Shown: positions 24,238-32,207, counted from the first letter of the stretch. The stretch is DNA of 38,803 nucleotides from CAZMRF01 sp964568735 (GCA_964568735.1 CAZMRF010000049.1:1-38803), one strand, 5' to 3'. The notes: generated by a model not told the origin, from the letters alone. Made by a program: numbers and translations.

Positions 24238-26384
24238 TTCTTCCTGCCGCCCGAGGTCTTACCGCCCTTCCCGGACTGCTGCGCGGGGCGGGCAGCGGGG
24301 GCCCTGCCCGTGGGTCTGGCGCTGACCGCCGTGGGCCTGATGCCCTGTGCCCCGGCCGAGCCGCGCCCCCGGTTCACCATGACGAAGGGTGACCTTGCGG
24401 CAGGACGCCCGCCCGGAGCGACCTGCGCGTGGGGTTGCGTGCGGACGACCCCGCTCCGCGTCAAGGGCTGCCTCGAGGGAGTGGAAGCCTGCGCCGGCTG
24501 CACCCGGCTCTGAGCTGGAGCGGCCTGACGAGGAGCGATGCCCGATCTTCCGCGTGCCGGTGCAGGCGTATTCGTGAATTCACGCGGCGACTGCTGGGCG
24601 GCCCGGCCCGGCTCGACCCTCGAGGGAGCCTTGACGGTGGGCTGGATCCTGGCCGCAGGCGAGGATGTTGCTCCTTCACCCGGAGCCCTCGTCCCGTCCC
24701 GTCCCGGCGCGACTCTGCCTGCCGGCGCGATGGTGCGGCCGCTCACTGGAGAAACCTGCCTGCCGGCGGAGGAGCCCCTGGCCCGGCTCGCGATCCGATC
24801 CTGAGTCCGTATCGCCTGCGTCGGAGCGATGGCTCTGCCGGGCGATACGGAACGCGGCCCTTCCGCTGGGCGAAGCGCGCCAGGCGACGTCCTCGCCGGA
24901 CGGTTCCGATCCGCCGGGCCGGCGCCGTTGCCCTGCGCGGTGTCGGGGCCCCGCTGCGCGGTGCGCCGCCGGAACTCGCGCGCGTCCCGCTCCCGGAACG
25001 ACGTGTTCTGAGCAGGCGGGTCGATGGTGCGCGGCCGCGAGGACTGCCGGGCCTGCGCATGCCGGTAGATGTCCGACCCCACGCGCTCAGGCCTCGAACG
25101 TGGATTCGCCCTCGGCGCGTCGTCCAACTTCCATGCCTGGTCATTCATCCTGTGCCTCACCACGTCGGAGTAGGAGTAGTAGTGGTTGTAGACGTGATGA
25201 TCGTAGATGTTCGAGTAGTGGACGTAGTTCCAGCCGCAGTAGTAGGGGTTGCCGTATCCGGCGTAAACCACGGGGTAGCCGTAGATGCCCGTCGGGGCCC
25301 AGCCGTAGTAGTAGGGACCCACCGACCAGCTCACGTAGGCTCCCGAATAGAGGTAGCCCGGAGCCCAGAACCATCCCGTGCCCACCGCCCAGTGCCAGCG
25401 GCCGTAATGGTAGGGCGCGTAGCCCCAGGGCTCGGAGGAAACCCAGACCATCCCGATGGGAGCCCAGCTCCACCTGCCGTAGTAGTAGGGGCGCCAATCA
25501 TCGGGGACGCCGGAGGGAACCCAGATCACGCCGTACTCCGGAGTATCCTGCCATGAGCCGTAGTAGCTCAGCTCGGTGGCGTAGGGGCGCACCGGCGACG
25601 GCAGGCTCTCAGGAGCCGGTCCACGCCCCGATCGGGCACTCGAGATCGAGTCGTCACGGGTCTCGGCCCAGACGTCGAACTCATCCCGGTGCAGGGTGTT
25701 GAAGGCCCTGGCCTCGGAGGGGAGGCGGCCCGGCGAGGCCGTCATCCGCTCGCCGCTGTGGGCGATCACCGAGCTCTCTTCTCCGAGAAGCTCGGCCACG
25801 CCGCGGTAGGACGAGACCGTGGTGACGCCGCTCGTCGTCACGTCGATTCTGAAAGTCCCCTGGGACAGGAGGAAGATCGAGCCCGAGGGGGTGTCGATCT
25901 GGAAGCGGCGGCTCTGTGCGTCGAAATCGGCGGCGCGCACATAGAGGCTCCCGTTGGGGAGCCGCAGGAGGGTCGTCTCGTCGAGCGCGCCCGCGTAGTC
26001 CGCGAGCTGCATCAGGCCAAGCCGCGCGCTCGCCCCGAGCCTCAGGATGGAGCCGTCCGCGAGCTGAACTTCGGCGCGGCCGTCTTCGCCCGTCCAGATC
26101 TCATCACCCGGGACGAGAGGGGCGTTCAAGCTCACTTCGGCCGCCGGGAGATCCATGTCAGCGGCCCGCCGGAGCGAGATCCCTCCCTCGTAGTAGAGGA
26201 GTCGCGCGTAGGCGGCGCCGGTCTCGGCGGGATCCTCGGGCGTTCCCTCGGGCCCGAGCGTCGGATCCGTGGCTTCACCCTGGAGCGCGTAGCTGGCGTC
26301 GCTGGTCTGGGCCGGGAGCGGCAGGACGAAAAGCAAGGCTGCCGTGACGCCCGTGATCCCCGTGCGTGCCGCGTGGTATCTCAT
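24234..26384 (-). CDS. secreted FecR/DUF6600 domain protein with Arg-Pro-rich tail
   Basis: A 716-residue exported protein. The signal peptide is at about 1-25. A FecR-like domain (about 90-200) has AEVQLADGSILRLGASARLG and SGSIFLLSQGTFRIDV. A Trp/Tyr-rich DUF6600 segment (about 285-400) has repeated YYYGRWSWAPIGMVW- and YHYGRWHWAVGTGWFWAPGY-type units. The tail (about 425-716) is disordered, highly basic and rich in Arg, Pro, Ala, Ser and Gln, ending GKGGKTSGGRKK. No sigma factor or TonB-linked receptor is adjacent, so it is not a classical FecR anti-sigma. It more likely binds wall or glycan at the surface. ATG 26384 has GGGAG 6 nt upstream. Its stop overlaps the downstream PKD-like gene. 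Confidence 0.85.
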   Translation of the reverse strand: MRYHAARTGITGVTAALLFVLPLPAQTSDASYALQGEATDPTLGPEGTPEDPAETGAAYARLLYYEGGISLRRAADMDLPAAEVSLNAPLVPGDEIWTGEDGRAEVQLADGSILRLGASARLGLMQLADYAGALDETTLLRLPNGSLYVRAADFDAQSRRFQIDTPSGSIFLLSQGTFRIDVTTSGVTTVSSYRGVAELLGEESSVIAHSGERMTASPGRLPSEARAFNTLHRDEFDVWAETRDDSISSARSGRGPAPESLPSPVRPYATELSYYGSWQDTPEYGVIWVPSGVPDDWRPYYYGRWSWAPIGMVWVSSEPWGYAPYHYGRWHWAVGTGWFWAPGYLYSGAYVSWSVGPYYYGWAPTGIYGYPVVYAGYGNPYYCGWNYVHYSNIYDHHVYNHYYSYSDVVRHRMNDQAWKLDDAPRANPRSRPERVGSDIYRHAQARQSSRPRTIDPPAQNTSFRERDAREFRRRTAQRGPDTAQGNGAGPADRNRPARTSPGALRPAEGPRSVSPGRAIAPTQAIRTQDRIASRARGSSAGRQVSPVSGRTIAPAGRVAPGRDGTRAPGEGATSSPAARIQPTVKAPSRVEPGRAAQQSPREFTNTPAPARGRSGIAPRQAAPAQSRVQPAQASTPSRQPLTRSGVVRTQPHAQVAPGGRPAARSPFVMVNRGRGSAGAQGIRPTAVSARPTGRAPAARPAQQSGKGGKTSGGRKK

Positions 26385-26710
26385 GTTGATCTCCCTGTCG
26401 CGTCGGGAGGTCCCGGCGTGGGACCTTCCACCCGTTGGATAAGCGAGGCATGTGCCAGCAGCGGGTGGTGAGTAAGTGCTTGTGCTTGAAGGAGTTGCCA
26501 GGCCTGAGGTGAAGCCCGGGTGTCCTCTCCGGGGAGGGCTTGGGGCCGTCGGGTGTCCCCGATTGTGGACGAGCAGGCCACGGCAGCCTCATCGTACGCC
26601 GGGGTCGCCGCAAGGGCAAGGATCCACGGCGATTCCTTGATTGGGTCGGCGGGCCCGTGATACGTTCGGCGACCCGCCGTTCCGCGACCCCGGGCAGGAG
26701 CCGCTCGTCG
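26385..26710. other. divergent intergenic region with inverted repeats
   Basis: This 326-bp gap separates the FecR-like gene from the cyclic-nucleotide-binding gene and holds no convincing ORF. An inverted repeat GGAGGTCCC/GGGACCTTCC (26406-26414 and 26420-26429) would form a hairpin in the FecR mRNA leader, about 22 nt before its start. A second pair CCACCCG/CGGGTGG (26428-26434 and 26462-26468) competes with it. The rightward promoter lies at 26637-26666. Confidence 0.5.
26637..26666 (+). promoter_or_regulatory. promoter of the cNMP-binding protein/deformylase operon
   Basis: TTGATT (26637-26642), an 18-bp spacer and TACGTT (26661-26666), preceded by TGA as an extended -10. The predicted start is near 26673, giving a leader of about 38 nt with CAGGAG before ATG 26711. 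Confidence 0.45.
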
Positions 26711-27688
26711 ATGGCCTTCTGGCGCAAATCGGAAGATCGGAGCAAGCCGGCCGAGGATCCGCAGGCTCTCGTCGCCCGGAAGGAGTATGACCAGGCGATC
26801 AAGGCCTACAGATCCATGCTCTCCGGCAAGCCGGGCCAGTACGTCCTCAACCACAAGATCGCGGATGTCCTCTGCCTTGCGGGACGCCAGTCGGAATCAC
26901 TCGACGACTACGGCCGGGCGGCCGACGGGTACGCCCGTGACGGCTACCTGATCAAGGCGGCCGCCATCGTGAAGAAGATGCAGAAGATCCGCCCCGGCGA
27001 TCCGGCCGTCGAACGACGGCTGGCTGAGCTCGGGCAGGTCGGCTCTTCGACTTCCTCCGTGGCGCCCCCTGTGGTCGAGCCCGGGCGGGGTGCCGAGATC
27101 TCCTTCGACATGGAGATGATCGATGAAGCGCCGGCCAGCATCCCCCTGGCATCGCCGGAGCCGGATGAGGTGCAGAGCCTCCCTGTCTCCGCCCCTCCAC
27201 CCGCGGGGAAGATCTCACCCGCGGAGCGGGTCGCGGCCAACGCGACAGCCGGAATGTCGAAGACGCCGCTCTTCTCCGACTTCACGGCTGCGGAGCTTTC
27301 CGCCGTCCTGGGCCGGCTCAAGCACCAGTCCTTCCCCTCGCATGCCACCATCGTCAAGGAAGGAGATCCAGGGGATTCGCTCTTCGTCCTGAGCCAGGGC
27401 CGGGTCAAGGTGATCGGGACTGGTCCCGGGGGAAAGCCCATCGAGCTCGCCGAGCTCGGAGAGGGCGACTTCTTCGGCGAGGTGGCGCTCCTGACGGGGA
27501 AGCCTCGCACCGCGACCATCGCCTGCCTCGAGGAGACCGAGGTCCTCGAGCTGAACCGGGCGGACCTCGAGGAGCTGGAGGGCCGCCATCCTCGGATCCG
27601 GCAGGTGATCCAGGACTTCTACGAGAAGCGGGTCGAGGATACTGTGGAGTCCATGCTCGACGCTGTGCGCCTTCCCGAGCCCGAGTAG
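26711..27688 (+). CDS. TPR-like plus cyclic-nucleotide-binding domain protein
   Basis: A 325-residue soluble protein. The first 110 residues are helical and TPR-like (ARKEYDQAIKAYRSMLSGKP and HKIADVLCLAGRQSESLDDY). A Ser/Pro-rich linker runs to about 185. The CRP-type cNMP-binding domain (about 190-310) has TIVKEGDPGDSLFVLSQGRV and the phosphate-binding cassette FFGEVALLTGKPRTATI with the Glu and Arg that hold cAMP or cGMP. There is no DNA-binding helix-turn-helix, so it should act by protein contacts. ATG 26711 follows CAGGAG by 11 nt. It lies 17 bp upstream of peptide deformylase, apparently in one transcript. Confidence 0.88.
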   Translation: MAFWRKSEDRSKPAEDPQALVARKEYDQAIKAYRSMLSGKPGQYVLNHKIADVLCLAGRQSESLDDYGRAADGYARDGYLIKAAAIVKKMQKIRPGDPAVERRLAELGQVGSSTSSVAPPVVEPGRGAEISFDMEMIDEAPASIPLASPEPDEVQSLPVSAPPPAGKISPAERVAANATAGMSKTPLFSDFTAAELSAVLGRLKHQSFPSHATIVKEGDPGDSLFVLSQGRVKVIGTGPGGKPIELAELGEGDFFGEVALLTGKPRTATIACLEETEVLELNRADLEELEGRHPRIRQVIQDFYEKRVEDTVESMLDAVRLPEPE

Positions 27689-27705
27689 GCCCCGCGAGCG
27701 CTCCC

Positions 27706-28233
27706 GTGGCCATCCGACGCATCGTCAAGTACGGCGACCCCGTCCTTGACACCCCCACACGGCCCATCGAGAAGATCACCGACGAGATCCGCGACCTGGT
27801 CAAGGACATGGTGGAGACCATGTATGCGGCGCCGGGCGTGGGCCTGGCCGCCAACCAGGTCGGTCTCTCTCTCCGGCTCGCCATCATCGACATCTCGGTC
27901 GGCGAGGATCCCGAGGGGCTCATCGTCATGATCAACCCCGAGATCATGACGACCTCCGGCAGCCAGAGCGAGGAAGAGGGGTGCCTCAGCATCCCGGGGT
28001 ACACCGAATTCGTGACGCGCCCGGCGAAGGCCAGGATCCGCGCGCTGGATCTCGAGGGGCGCGAGTTCACCCGGGAGGGAGAGGGGCTCCTGGCCCGCGC
28101 CTTCTGCCACGAGACGGATCACCTCGACGGTAAGCTCTACATCCACCGGCTCGGAGGCATCAAGCGGAGCCTGATCACCAAGCGGATCCGGAAGGCTGCG
28201 GTCGAGGGCGAGTGGGAGGAAATCTACCCTTGA
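27706..28233 (+). CDS. def: peptide deformylase
   Basis: An Fe/Zn-dependent enzyme of 175 residues removing the formyl group from nascent N-terminal Met. All three motifs are intact: GVGLAANQVG (44-53), EEGCLSIP (91-97, metal Cys93) and FCHETDHLDG (metal His135 and His139, catalytic Glu136). Cys instead of Gln before HE is a known variant. The start is GTG 27706; no strong Shine-Dalgarno is visible. Its stop overlaps the formyltransferase start (TTGA), pairing the enzymes that add and remove the formyl group. Confidence 0.97.
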   Translation: MAIRRIVKYGDPVLDTPTRPIEKITDEIRDLVKDMVETMYAAPGVGLAANQVGLSLRLAIIDISVGEDPEGLIVMINPEIMTTSGSQSEEEGCLSIPGYTEFVTRPAKARIRALDLEGREFTREGEGLLARAFCHETDHLDGKLYIHRLGGIKRSLITKRIRKAAVEGEWEEIYP

Positions 28234-29192
28234 AGGTCCTCTTCATGGGGACCCCCTCCTTCGCCGTTCCCGCCTTCCAGGCCCTCATGGCTTCCCGGCA
28301 CTTGATGGTGGGGGCGGTCACGCGCCCCGATCGTCCCTCCGGGAGGGGACTCAAGCTCCATCCCCCGCCCGTCAAGGAGGCCGCGCTCGCGCTTGGAGTG
28401 ACCGTGCTCCAGCCGTTGAAGGTCCGCGAGGCCTCCTTCGCCCGAGCTGTGCGCTCGCTCTCGCCCGACGTCCTCGCAGTCGTCGCCTACGGGCGGATCC
28501 TTCCCCCGGATCTCCTCGAGGTGGCGCCGCACGGCGGGATCAACCTCCACGCATCGCTCCTGCCGAAATACAGGGGCGCCGCGCCGGTGGCGTGGGCCAT
28601 CGCGCGAGGCGAGAAGGTCACGGGCATCACCACCATGAGGATGACGGAGAAGCTCGACGCCGGGGACATTATCCTCCAGCGCACGACACCCATAGGGGAA
28701 GAGGAGACGGCCGGAGAGCTGGAGGCCCGGCTCGCCGAGATCGGGGCGACTTTTCTCGTCGACACCCTCGATGCGCTCGAGAGGGGCGAGGTGGCCGGCC
28801 TCCCCCAGGATGAGAAGGAGGCGAGCTACGCTCCTCTCCTCTCGAAGCAGGAGGGGTCGATCGACTGGGGGCTCAGCGCCGCGGAGATCGCCCGCCGCGT
28901 CCGCGCCTTCAATCCGTGGCCTTCGTCATTCACCCACGCTCCTCGCGGAGCGCTCGCGGTGTGGGGGGCCCGGGAGGCCGCGCGCCCGGATGCCTCATCG
29001 GCAGGCGCGGCCCGGGGCGAAGGGCGTGAGCCTGGAACGATCCTGCAAGCGGGCCGTGAGGGCCTCTTCGTGGCGTGTGGCGCCGGGTCGATCCTCGAGC
29101 TGATCGAGGTTCAGCCGCAGGGGCGCCGGAGGATCACGGGCTCCCAGGCCGCGGCCGGCCGCTACGTCGAGCCCGGCGATCGGCTCGGTTGA
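28230..29192 (+). CDS. fmt: methionyl-tRNA formyltransferase
   Basis: Uses 10-formyltetrahydrofolate to formylate initiator Met-tRNA. The product is 320 residues, normal for the family. Signatures are MKVLFMGTPSFAVPAF at the start, NLHASLLPKYRGAAPVAWAI with the catalytic His (about 107), and TEKLDAGDIIL with the catalytic Asp. The C-terminal OB-fold tRNA-binding domain follows from about 205. The start is TTG 28230: GGGAGGA (28214-28220) lies 9 nt upstream, it forms a 4-bp TTGA overlap with def, and it gives the standard family N-terminus. The upstream in-frame GTG 28212 would add six atypical residues. Confidence 0.96.
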   Translation: MKVLFMGTPSFAVPAFQALMASRHLMVGAVTRPDRPSGRGLKLHPPPVKEAALALGVTVLQPLKVREASFARAVRSLSPDVLAVVAYGRILPPDLLEVAPHGGINLHASLLPKYRGAAPVAWAIARGEKVTGITTMRMTEKLDAGDIILQRTTPIGEEETAGELEARLAEIGATFLVDTLDALERGEVAGLPQDEKEASYAPLLSKQEGSIDWGLSAAEIARRVRAFNPWPSSFTHAPRGALAVWGAREAARPDASSAGAARGEGREPGTILQAGREGLFVACGAGSILELIEVQPQGRRRITGSQAAAGRYVEPGDRLG

Positions 29193-29408
29193 TCCCAGGC
29201 GGTACGCGAAGCGCGGGCCGAATCCTCCATCTGTTCGTGCACGGTGCTCCGCTCCCTCCGGGCGGCGCCCGCGGGAGCGCCTGGCTGGTTTCCATGAGGG
29301 CTCTTCGATCTCCGCGCCACTCGGGAGGCAGGGAACGTGTCGAACGCCCGAGTGTCCTGGCCCGAGGGGATGTCACCGATGTCCAGCCGTGACGGCGGGA
29401 GGATTGGC

Positions 29409-30392
29409 ATGAGAAGAGCGGGAGCGCTGGTCTTGATGGCAGCGTTGGGTTGCGCGGATCAGGCTCCGGTCGAGCCGCCACCGGCGCCCCGGACTGGCGA
29501 CTACCTGGGCGAGCCCGTGCCGGGGGATCGACCTGTGATATTCGCGGCGGGATGGATCTCCACGGACCTGCGGCAGCGCGACGCCGCGATCTCTCCCGAC
29601 GGAGATCACTTCTTCTACACGCTGTGGGGGCAGGGGCAGGGGGCGCTCATCGGCGTCAACAGGCGCGACGGTGTGTGGTCGCAGCCCGAGGTCCTTCCCT
29701 TCTCGGGCGTCTTCAGCGACATCGAGCCTTTCTTCGATCCCGGCGGCTCCGGGCTCTACTTCGCCTCGAAGCGGCCGCTCCCCGGTGAGTCCGAGGCGGC
29801 CGACTGGAACATCTGGTTCAGTGAAGGGCAGGGTGGCGCGTGGGCGGAGCCGCGTCCCCTGGCCTCCGTGAACGGAGAGGGTGACGAGTACTACGCCTCG
29901 GTCACGCGCGACGGCACGATCTACTTCACCGCAGAAAGGCCTGACGCGCTGGGCGGCGAGGATATCTACCGCGCGCGGCGCGCGGGCGAGGGATGGGCGC
30001 CCGCCGAGAACCTGGGTCCTGCCGTGAATTCGCCCGGCCCGGAGTTCAATGCATTCGTGTCGCCCGACGAATCGCTGCTCCTCTTCTCATCCGTGCGCGA
30101 AGGAGACGTCGGCGGGGGCGACCTGTACTTCAGCCTGCGCGGGCCCGACGGCGCCTGGAGCCCGGCCGTCAACCTCGGCCCTGCCGTCAACTCCACTGCT
30201 CTCGACTATTGCCCCTTCCTCACTCCCGACGGGCGCTTCCTGTTCTTCTCGAGCTCCCGGACGGAGCCGCCGCCTTCCGGAATCCGGAGGAGCTATGAGC
30301 AGATCGTCCGGGACCTGCGCGAGCCGGGCAACGGCCAGGGAAGCCTCTACTGGATGGATGCCCGGGGCCTCTTCCGGCCGAGCGCCCCCTGA
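29409..30392 (+). CDS. PD40 beta-propeller lipoprotein
   Basis: A 327-residue lipoprotein. The signal MRRAGALVLMAALGCAD has a lipobox (ALGC), so it should be lipidated at Cys16. The rest is a TolB/PD40-type propeller with several D-G or D-E strand-turn units: ISPDGDHFFYTLWG, FDPGGSGLYFASKRP, VTRDGTIYFTAERP, VSPDESLLLFSSVRE and LTPDGRFLFFSSSR. The intervals contain near-identical NLGPAVNS phrases. ATG 29409 has GGAGG 6 nt upstream. It follows fmt across 216 bp that show no gene or strong promoter, and precedes rsmB by 153 bp. Role probably ligand or peptidoglycan binding in the periplasm. Confidence 0.87.
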   Translation: MRRAGALVLMAALGCADQAPVEPPPAPRTGDYLGEPVPGDRPVIFAAGWISTDLRQRDAAISPDGDHFFYTLWGQGQGALIGVNRRDGVWSQPEVLPFSGVFSDIEPFFDPGGSGLYFASKRPLPGESEAADWNIWFSEGQGGAWAEPRPLASVNGEGDEYYASVTRDGTIYFTAERPDALGGEDIYRARRAGEGWAPAENLGPAVNSPGPEFNAFVSPDESLLLFSSVREGDVGGGDLYFSLRGPDGAWSPAVNLGPAVNSTALDYCPFLTPDGRFLFFSSSRTEPPPSGIRRSYEQIVRDLREPGNGQGSLYWMDARGLFRPSAP

Positions 30393-30533
30393 GAACCCGC
30401 CCGGGCAAGTGTCAGGCTCGCGCCGCGTGCGGGCGAGAAAGCGATTGCCAGCCCTGTGCTCCCTCCTTCTCCGACACGGTCGTCATCCCCGTTCCGTAGC
30501 GGGTTCCGGCGCGCGGGCTCCCGGCCGGGAGAC

Positions 30534-30539
30534 TACCAT
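30534..30539 (+). promoter_or_regulatory. -10-like hexamer TACCAT before rsmB (leaderless type)
   Basis: TACCAT lies 6 nt before GTG 30546. The nearest Shine-Dalgarno-like GGGAG is about 14 nt from the start, too far to be ideal. No -35 is evident. Confidence 0.3.
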
Positions 30540-30545
30540 CGGCCC

Positions 30546-31922
30546 GTGAAGGCCCGGCTCGAAGCGCGATCGCTCGCCTTCGACGTGCTTCGGCGCGTCG
30601 AGCAGGAAGGCGCCTTCGCTTCAATCTTGCTGCAAAACCTGCCGCGTGAGACGCCCGCGGCCGAAGTGCGTCTCGCCACCGAGCTCGTCTACGGAACCCT
30701 GCGTCATCGCCTCACCGACGAGTACCTGCTCGCCGTTCTGGCAGAGCGGCCCCTCGCGAAGATCGAGCCCGACGTGGCGCTCCTCTTCCGGATGGCAGCC
30801 CACCAGATCCTCCGGCTGGATCGGATCCCCGAACATGCCGCGGTGGACGAGGCCGTAAAGGCCGCCCGCGGGCTCGGCGGGAAGCGCCGTGCCTCGAGGG
30901 CGCCGGCGGCAGCCGGCTTCCTGAACGCGATACTCCGCCGCCTCGCGAGGGAGAAGGCAGCGCTGCCGCTGCCCCTGGTTCCCGACCCGGAGAGCGACCC
31001 CGAAGGACACGCCGAGGCACTCTCCGTCCTGCACTCGCACCCGGCGTGGATCGTGCGCCGCTGGATGGCCCGCTACGGGCCTTCGGCGGCGGCCGAACTG
31101 CTCGCGACCAACAACCGCAGGCCGACGATGTGGGTGAGGGTCGACGAGGCGCGGGCCGCGATACCGGAAGCCGCCGCCTCGCTCGCCTCGGAGGGAATCG
31201 AGACCGAGCCGGCGGACTTCCCACCGGGCTTCCTGCGCGTGGTGGAGGGATCACCCCAGTGGTCGAAGGCCTTCGAGCGAGGCTGGATCTACGTGATGGA
31301 CCGCGCCTCCGGGATCATCCCGCACCTGCTGGCGCCCGCCGAGGGTTCCCGCGTTCTCGACCTCTGCTCCGCGCCGGGAGGCAAGGCGCTGGCCCTCGCC
31401 CGCATGACCGGCCCCTCGGGAATGGTCGTCGCCGCGGACCTGCACCCACAACGCGCCCACCTCGTGGCCGCCAACGCGAAGCGCCACGGAGTAGGGTGGA
31501 TCCGCGTCGTGGCCTGCGATGCCTCCAGGGCTCCCTTCAGAGGGCTCTTCGACGCCATCCTCGTGGACGCGCCGTGCACGGGCACCGGAGTCTTCAGGCG
31601 CGATCCGGAGTCCCGCTTTCGCCTCGAGCCGGAGGATCTCCCGAGGCTCGCGGCGATCCAGCGGGCGATCCTCGACGCCGCCGCGGCGCTCGTGCGGCCG
31701 GGGGGGCGGATCGTCTACGCCGTATGCAGCCTCGAGCCCGAGGAAGGCGAGGAAGTCGTGGCGCGCTTCCTCGAGGAGCGCGCGGACTTCCAGCGGGAGA
31801 AGCTCGAGGAGAGGCTCGGCGGCCACGGCGATCTCATCGGCCGCGACGGTGCGCTCCGGATCCTGCCTCACCGTCACGACATGGACGGCTTCTACGCGGC
31901 GGCCCTGAAGCGGCGGTCATGA
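30546..31922 (+). CDS. rsmB: 16S rRNA (cytosine-967-C5)-methyltransferase
   Basis: A 458-residue enzyme that methylates C967 of 16S rRNA using S-adenosylmethionine. The N-terminal NusB-like RNA-binding domain (about 5-150) reads ARSLAFDVLRRVEQEGAF, TELVYGTLRHR and AVDEAVKAAR. The Rossmann catalytic domain has LDLCSAPGGKALALA, the release Cys344 in VDAPCTGTGVFRRDP and the nucleophile Cys394 in YAVCSLEPEEGEE. GTG 30546 gives the expected family start; upstream in-frame sequence is Pro/Ser/Arg-rich. It is often found with def and fmt, as here, though a lipoprotein gene intervenes. Its 3' end runs toward the small-RNA terminator. Confidence 0.95.
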   Translation: MKARLEARSLAFDVLRRVEQEGAFASILLQNLPRETPAAEVRLATELVYGTLRHRLTDEYLLAVLAERPLAKIEPDVALLFRMAAHQILRLDRIPEHAAVDEAVKAARGLGGKRRASRAPAAAGFLNAILRRLAREKAALPLPLVPDPESDPEGHAEALSVLHSHPAWIVRRWMARYGPSAAAELLATNNRRPTMWVRVDEARAAIPEAAASLASEGIETEPADFPPGFLRVVEGSPQWSKAFERGWIYVMDRASGIIPHLLAPAEGSRVLDLCSAPGGKALALARMTGPSGMVVAADLHPQRAHLVAANAKRHGVGWIRVVACDASRAPFRGLFDAILVDAPCTGTGVFRRDPESRFRLEPEDLPRLAAIQRAILDAAAALVRPGGRIVYAVCSLEPEEGEEVVARFLEERADFQREKLEERLGGHGDLIGRDGALRILPHRHDMDGFYAAALKRRS

Positions 31923-31950
31923 CGGACACGAGCGCGTGTGCCGCCCGCGG

Positions 31951-31983
31951 AAAAAAGAAAAGGCAGCGCGAAGCGCTGCCTTT
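31951..31983 (-). terminator. intrinsic terminator, strongest on the minus strand
   Basis: GGCAGCGC (31962-31969) pairs with GCGCTGCC (31973-31980) around a 3-nt loop, extended by A-T pairs. On the minus strand it runs into TTTTCTTTTTT (31961-31951), a textbook U-tract. On the plus strand only TTT follows, so it may also end rsmB transcripts weakly. Confidence 0.85.
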
Positions 31984-32069
31984 CCGGAGGTGTACCCAGA
32001 AAGAAGTGTGCCAGGAAGCCCCGTACAGCCTTGAGGAGATGGGATCGCCCGGTGGTTCTGTCTGGGAAC
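31951..32069 (-). ncRNA. candidate small RNA, about 118 nt, unknown family
   Basis: The 464-bp gap between rsmB and the next gene holds a complete minus-strand transcription unit with no ORF. It has a promoter at 32075-32104 and the terminator at 31951-31983. Inside, CCCAGA (32066-32061) can pair with TCTGGG (32000-31995), closing a domain of about 60 nt that contains a GGG-CGAT-CCC hairpin. The terminator stem follows. No start codon with Shine-Dalgarno is seen. It is not tRNA. It lacks the tmRNA tag signature, the SRP GGAAG-type apical loop and the conserved 5S core. 6S RNA is not excluded but is normally longer (about 180 nt). Confidence 0.6.
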
Positions 32070-32074
32070 GCCAG

Positions 32075-32104
32075 ATTTTGGATGCCTGATAGGCGGAGTG
32101 TCAA
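32075..32104 (-). promoter_or_regulatory. promoter of the candidate small RNA
   Basis: On the minus strand a perfect TTGACA (32104-32099), an 18-bp spacer and CAAAAT (32080-32075). The -35 sits beside an inverted repeat GGAGT/ACTCC (32095-32099 and 32113-32117), a possible operator. The upstream flank is A/T-rich for this genome. Confidence 0.55.
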
Positions 32105-32201
32105 GAAAAAGTACTCCTTTCCTTTCAACGCTTTGCGGAGGATCTCTCTTTGGAGCCCCGGCACGGGCGCGGAGGTGCCTTTCCGGGTAGGTTCCGGTTT
32201 G

Positions 32202-32207
32202 TATGAT
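32202..32207 (+). promoter_or_regulatory. -10-like TATGAT upstream of the secreted-protein gene
   Basis: TATGAT matches the consensus at 5 of 6 positions, without a clear -35. It would give a leader of about 170 nt before ATG 32387 and diverges from the small-RNA promoter. Confidence 0.3.

Noticed and set aside
27706..28233. Peptide deformylase with Cys instead of Gln before HExxH
   Set aside because: FCHExDHL is a common natural variant; all metal and catalytic residues are intact.
31990..32070. Stretch GATCCCATCTCC...GGGGCTTCC on the minus strand looks faintly like 5S rRNA
   Set aside because: The conserved CCGAAC and GGAAGTTAAG core is absent and the two ends do not pair as a 5S helix I.
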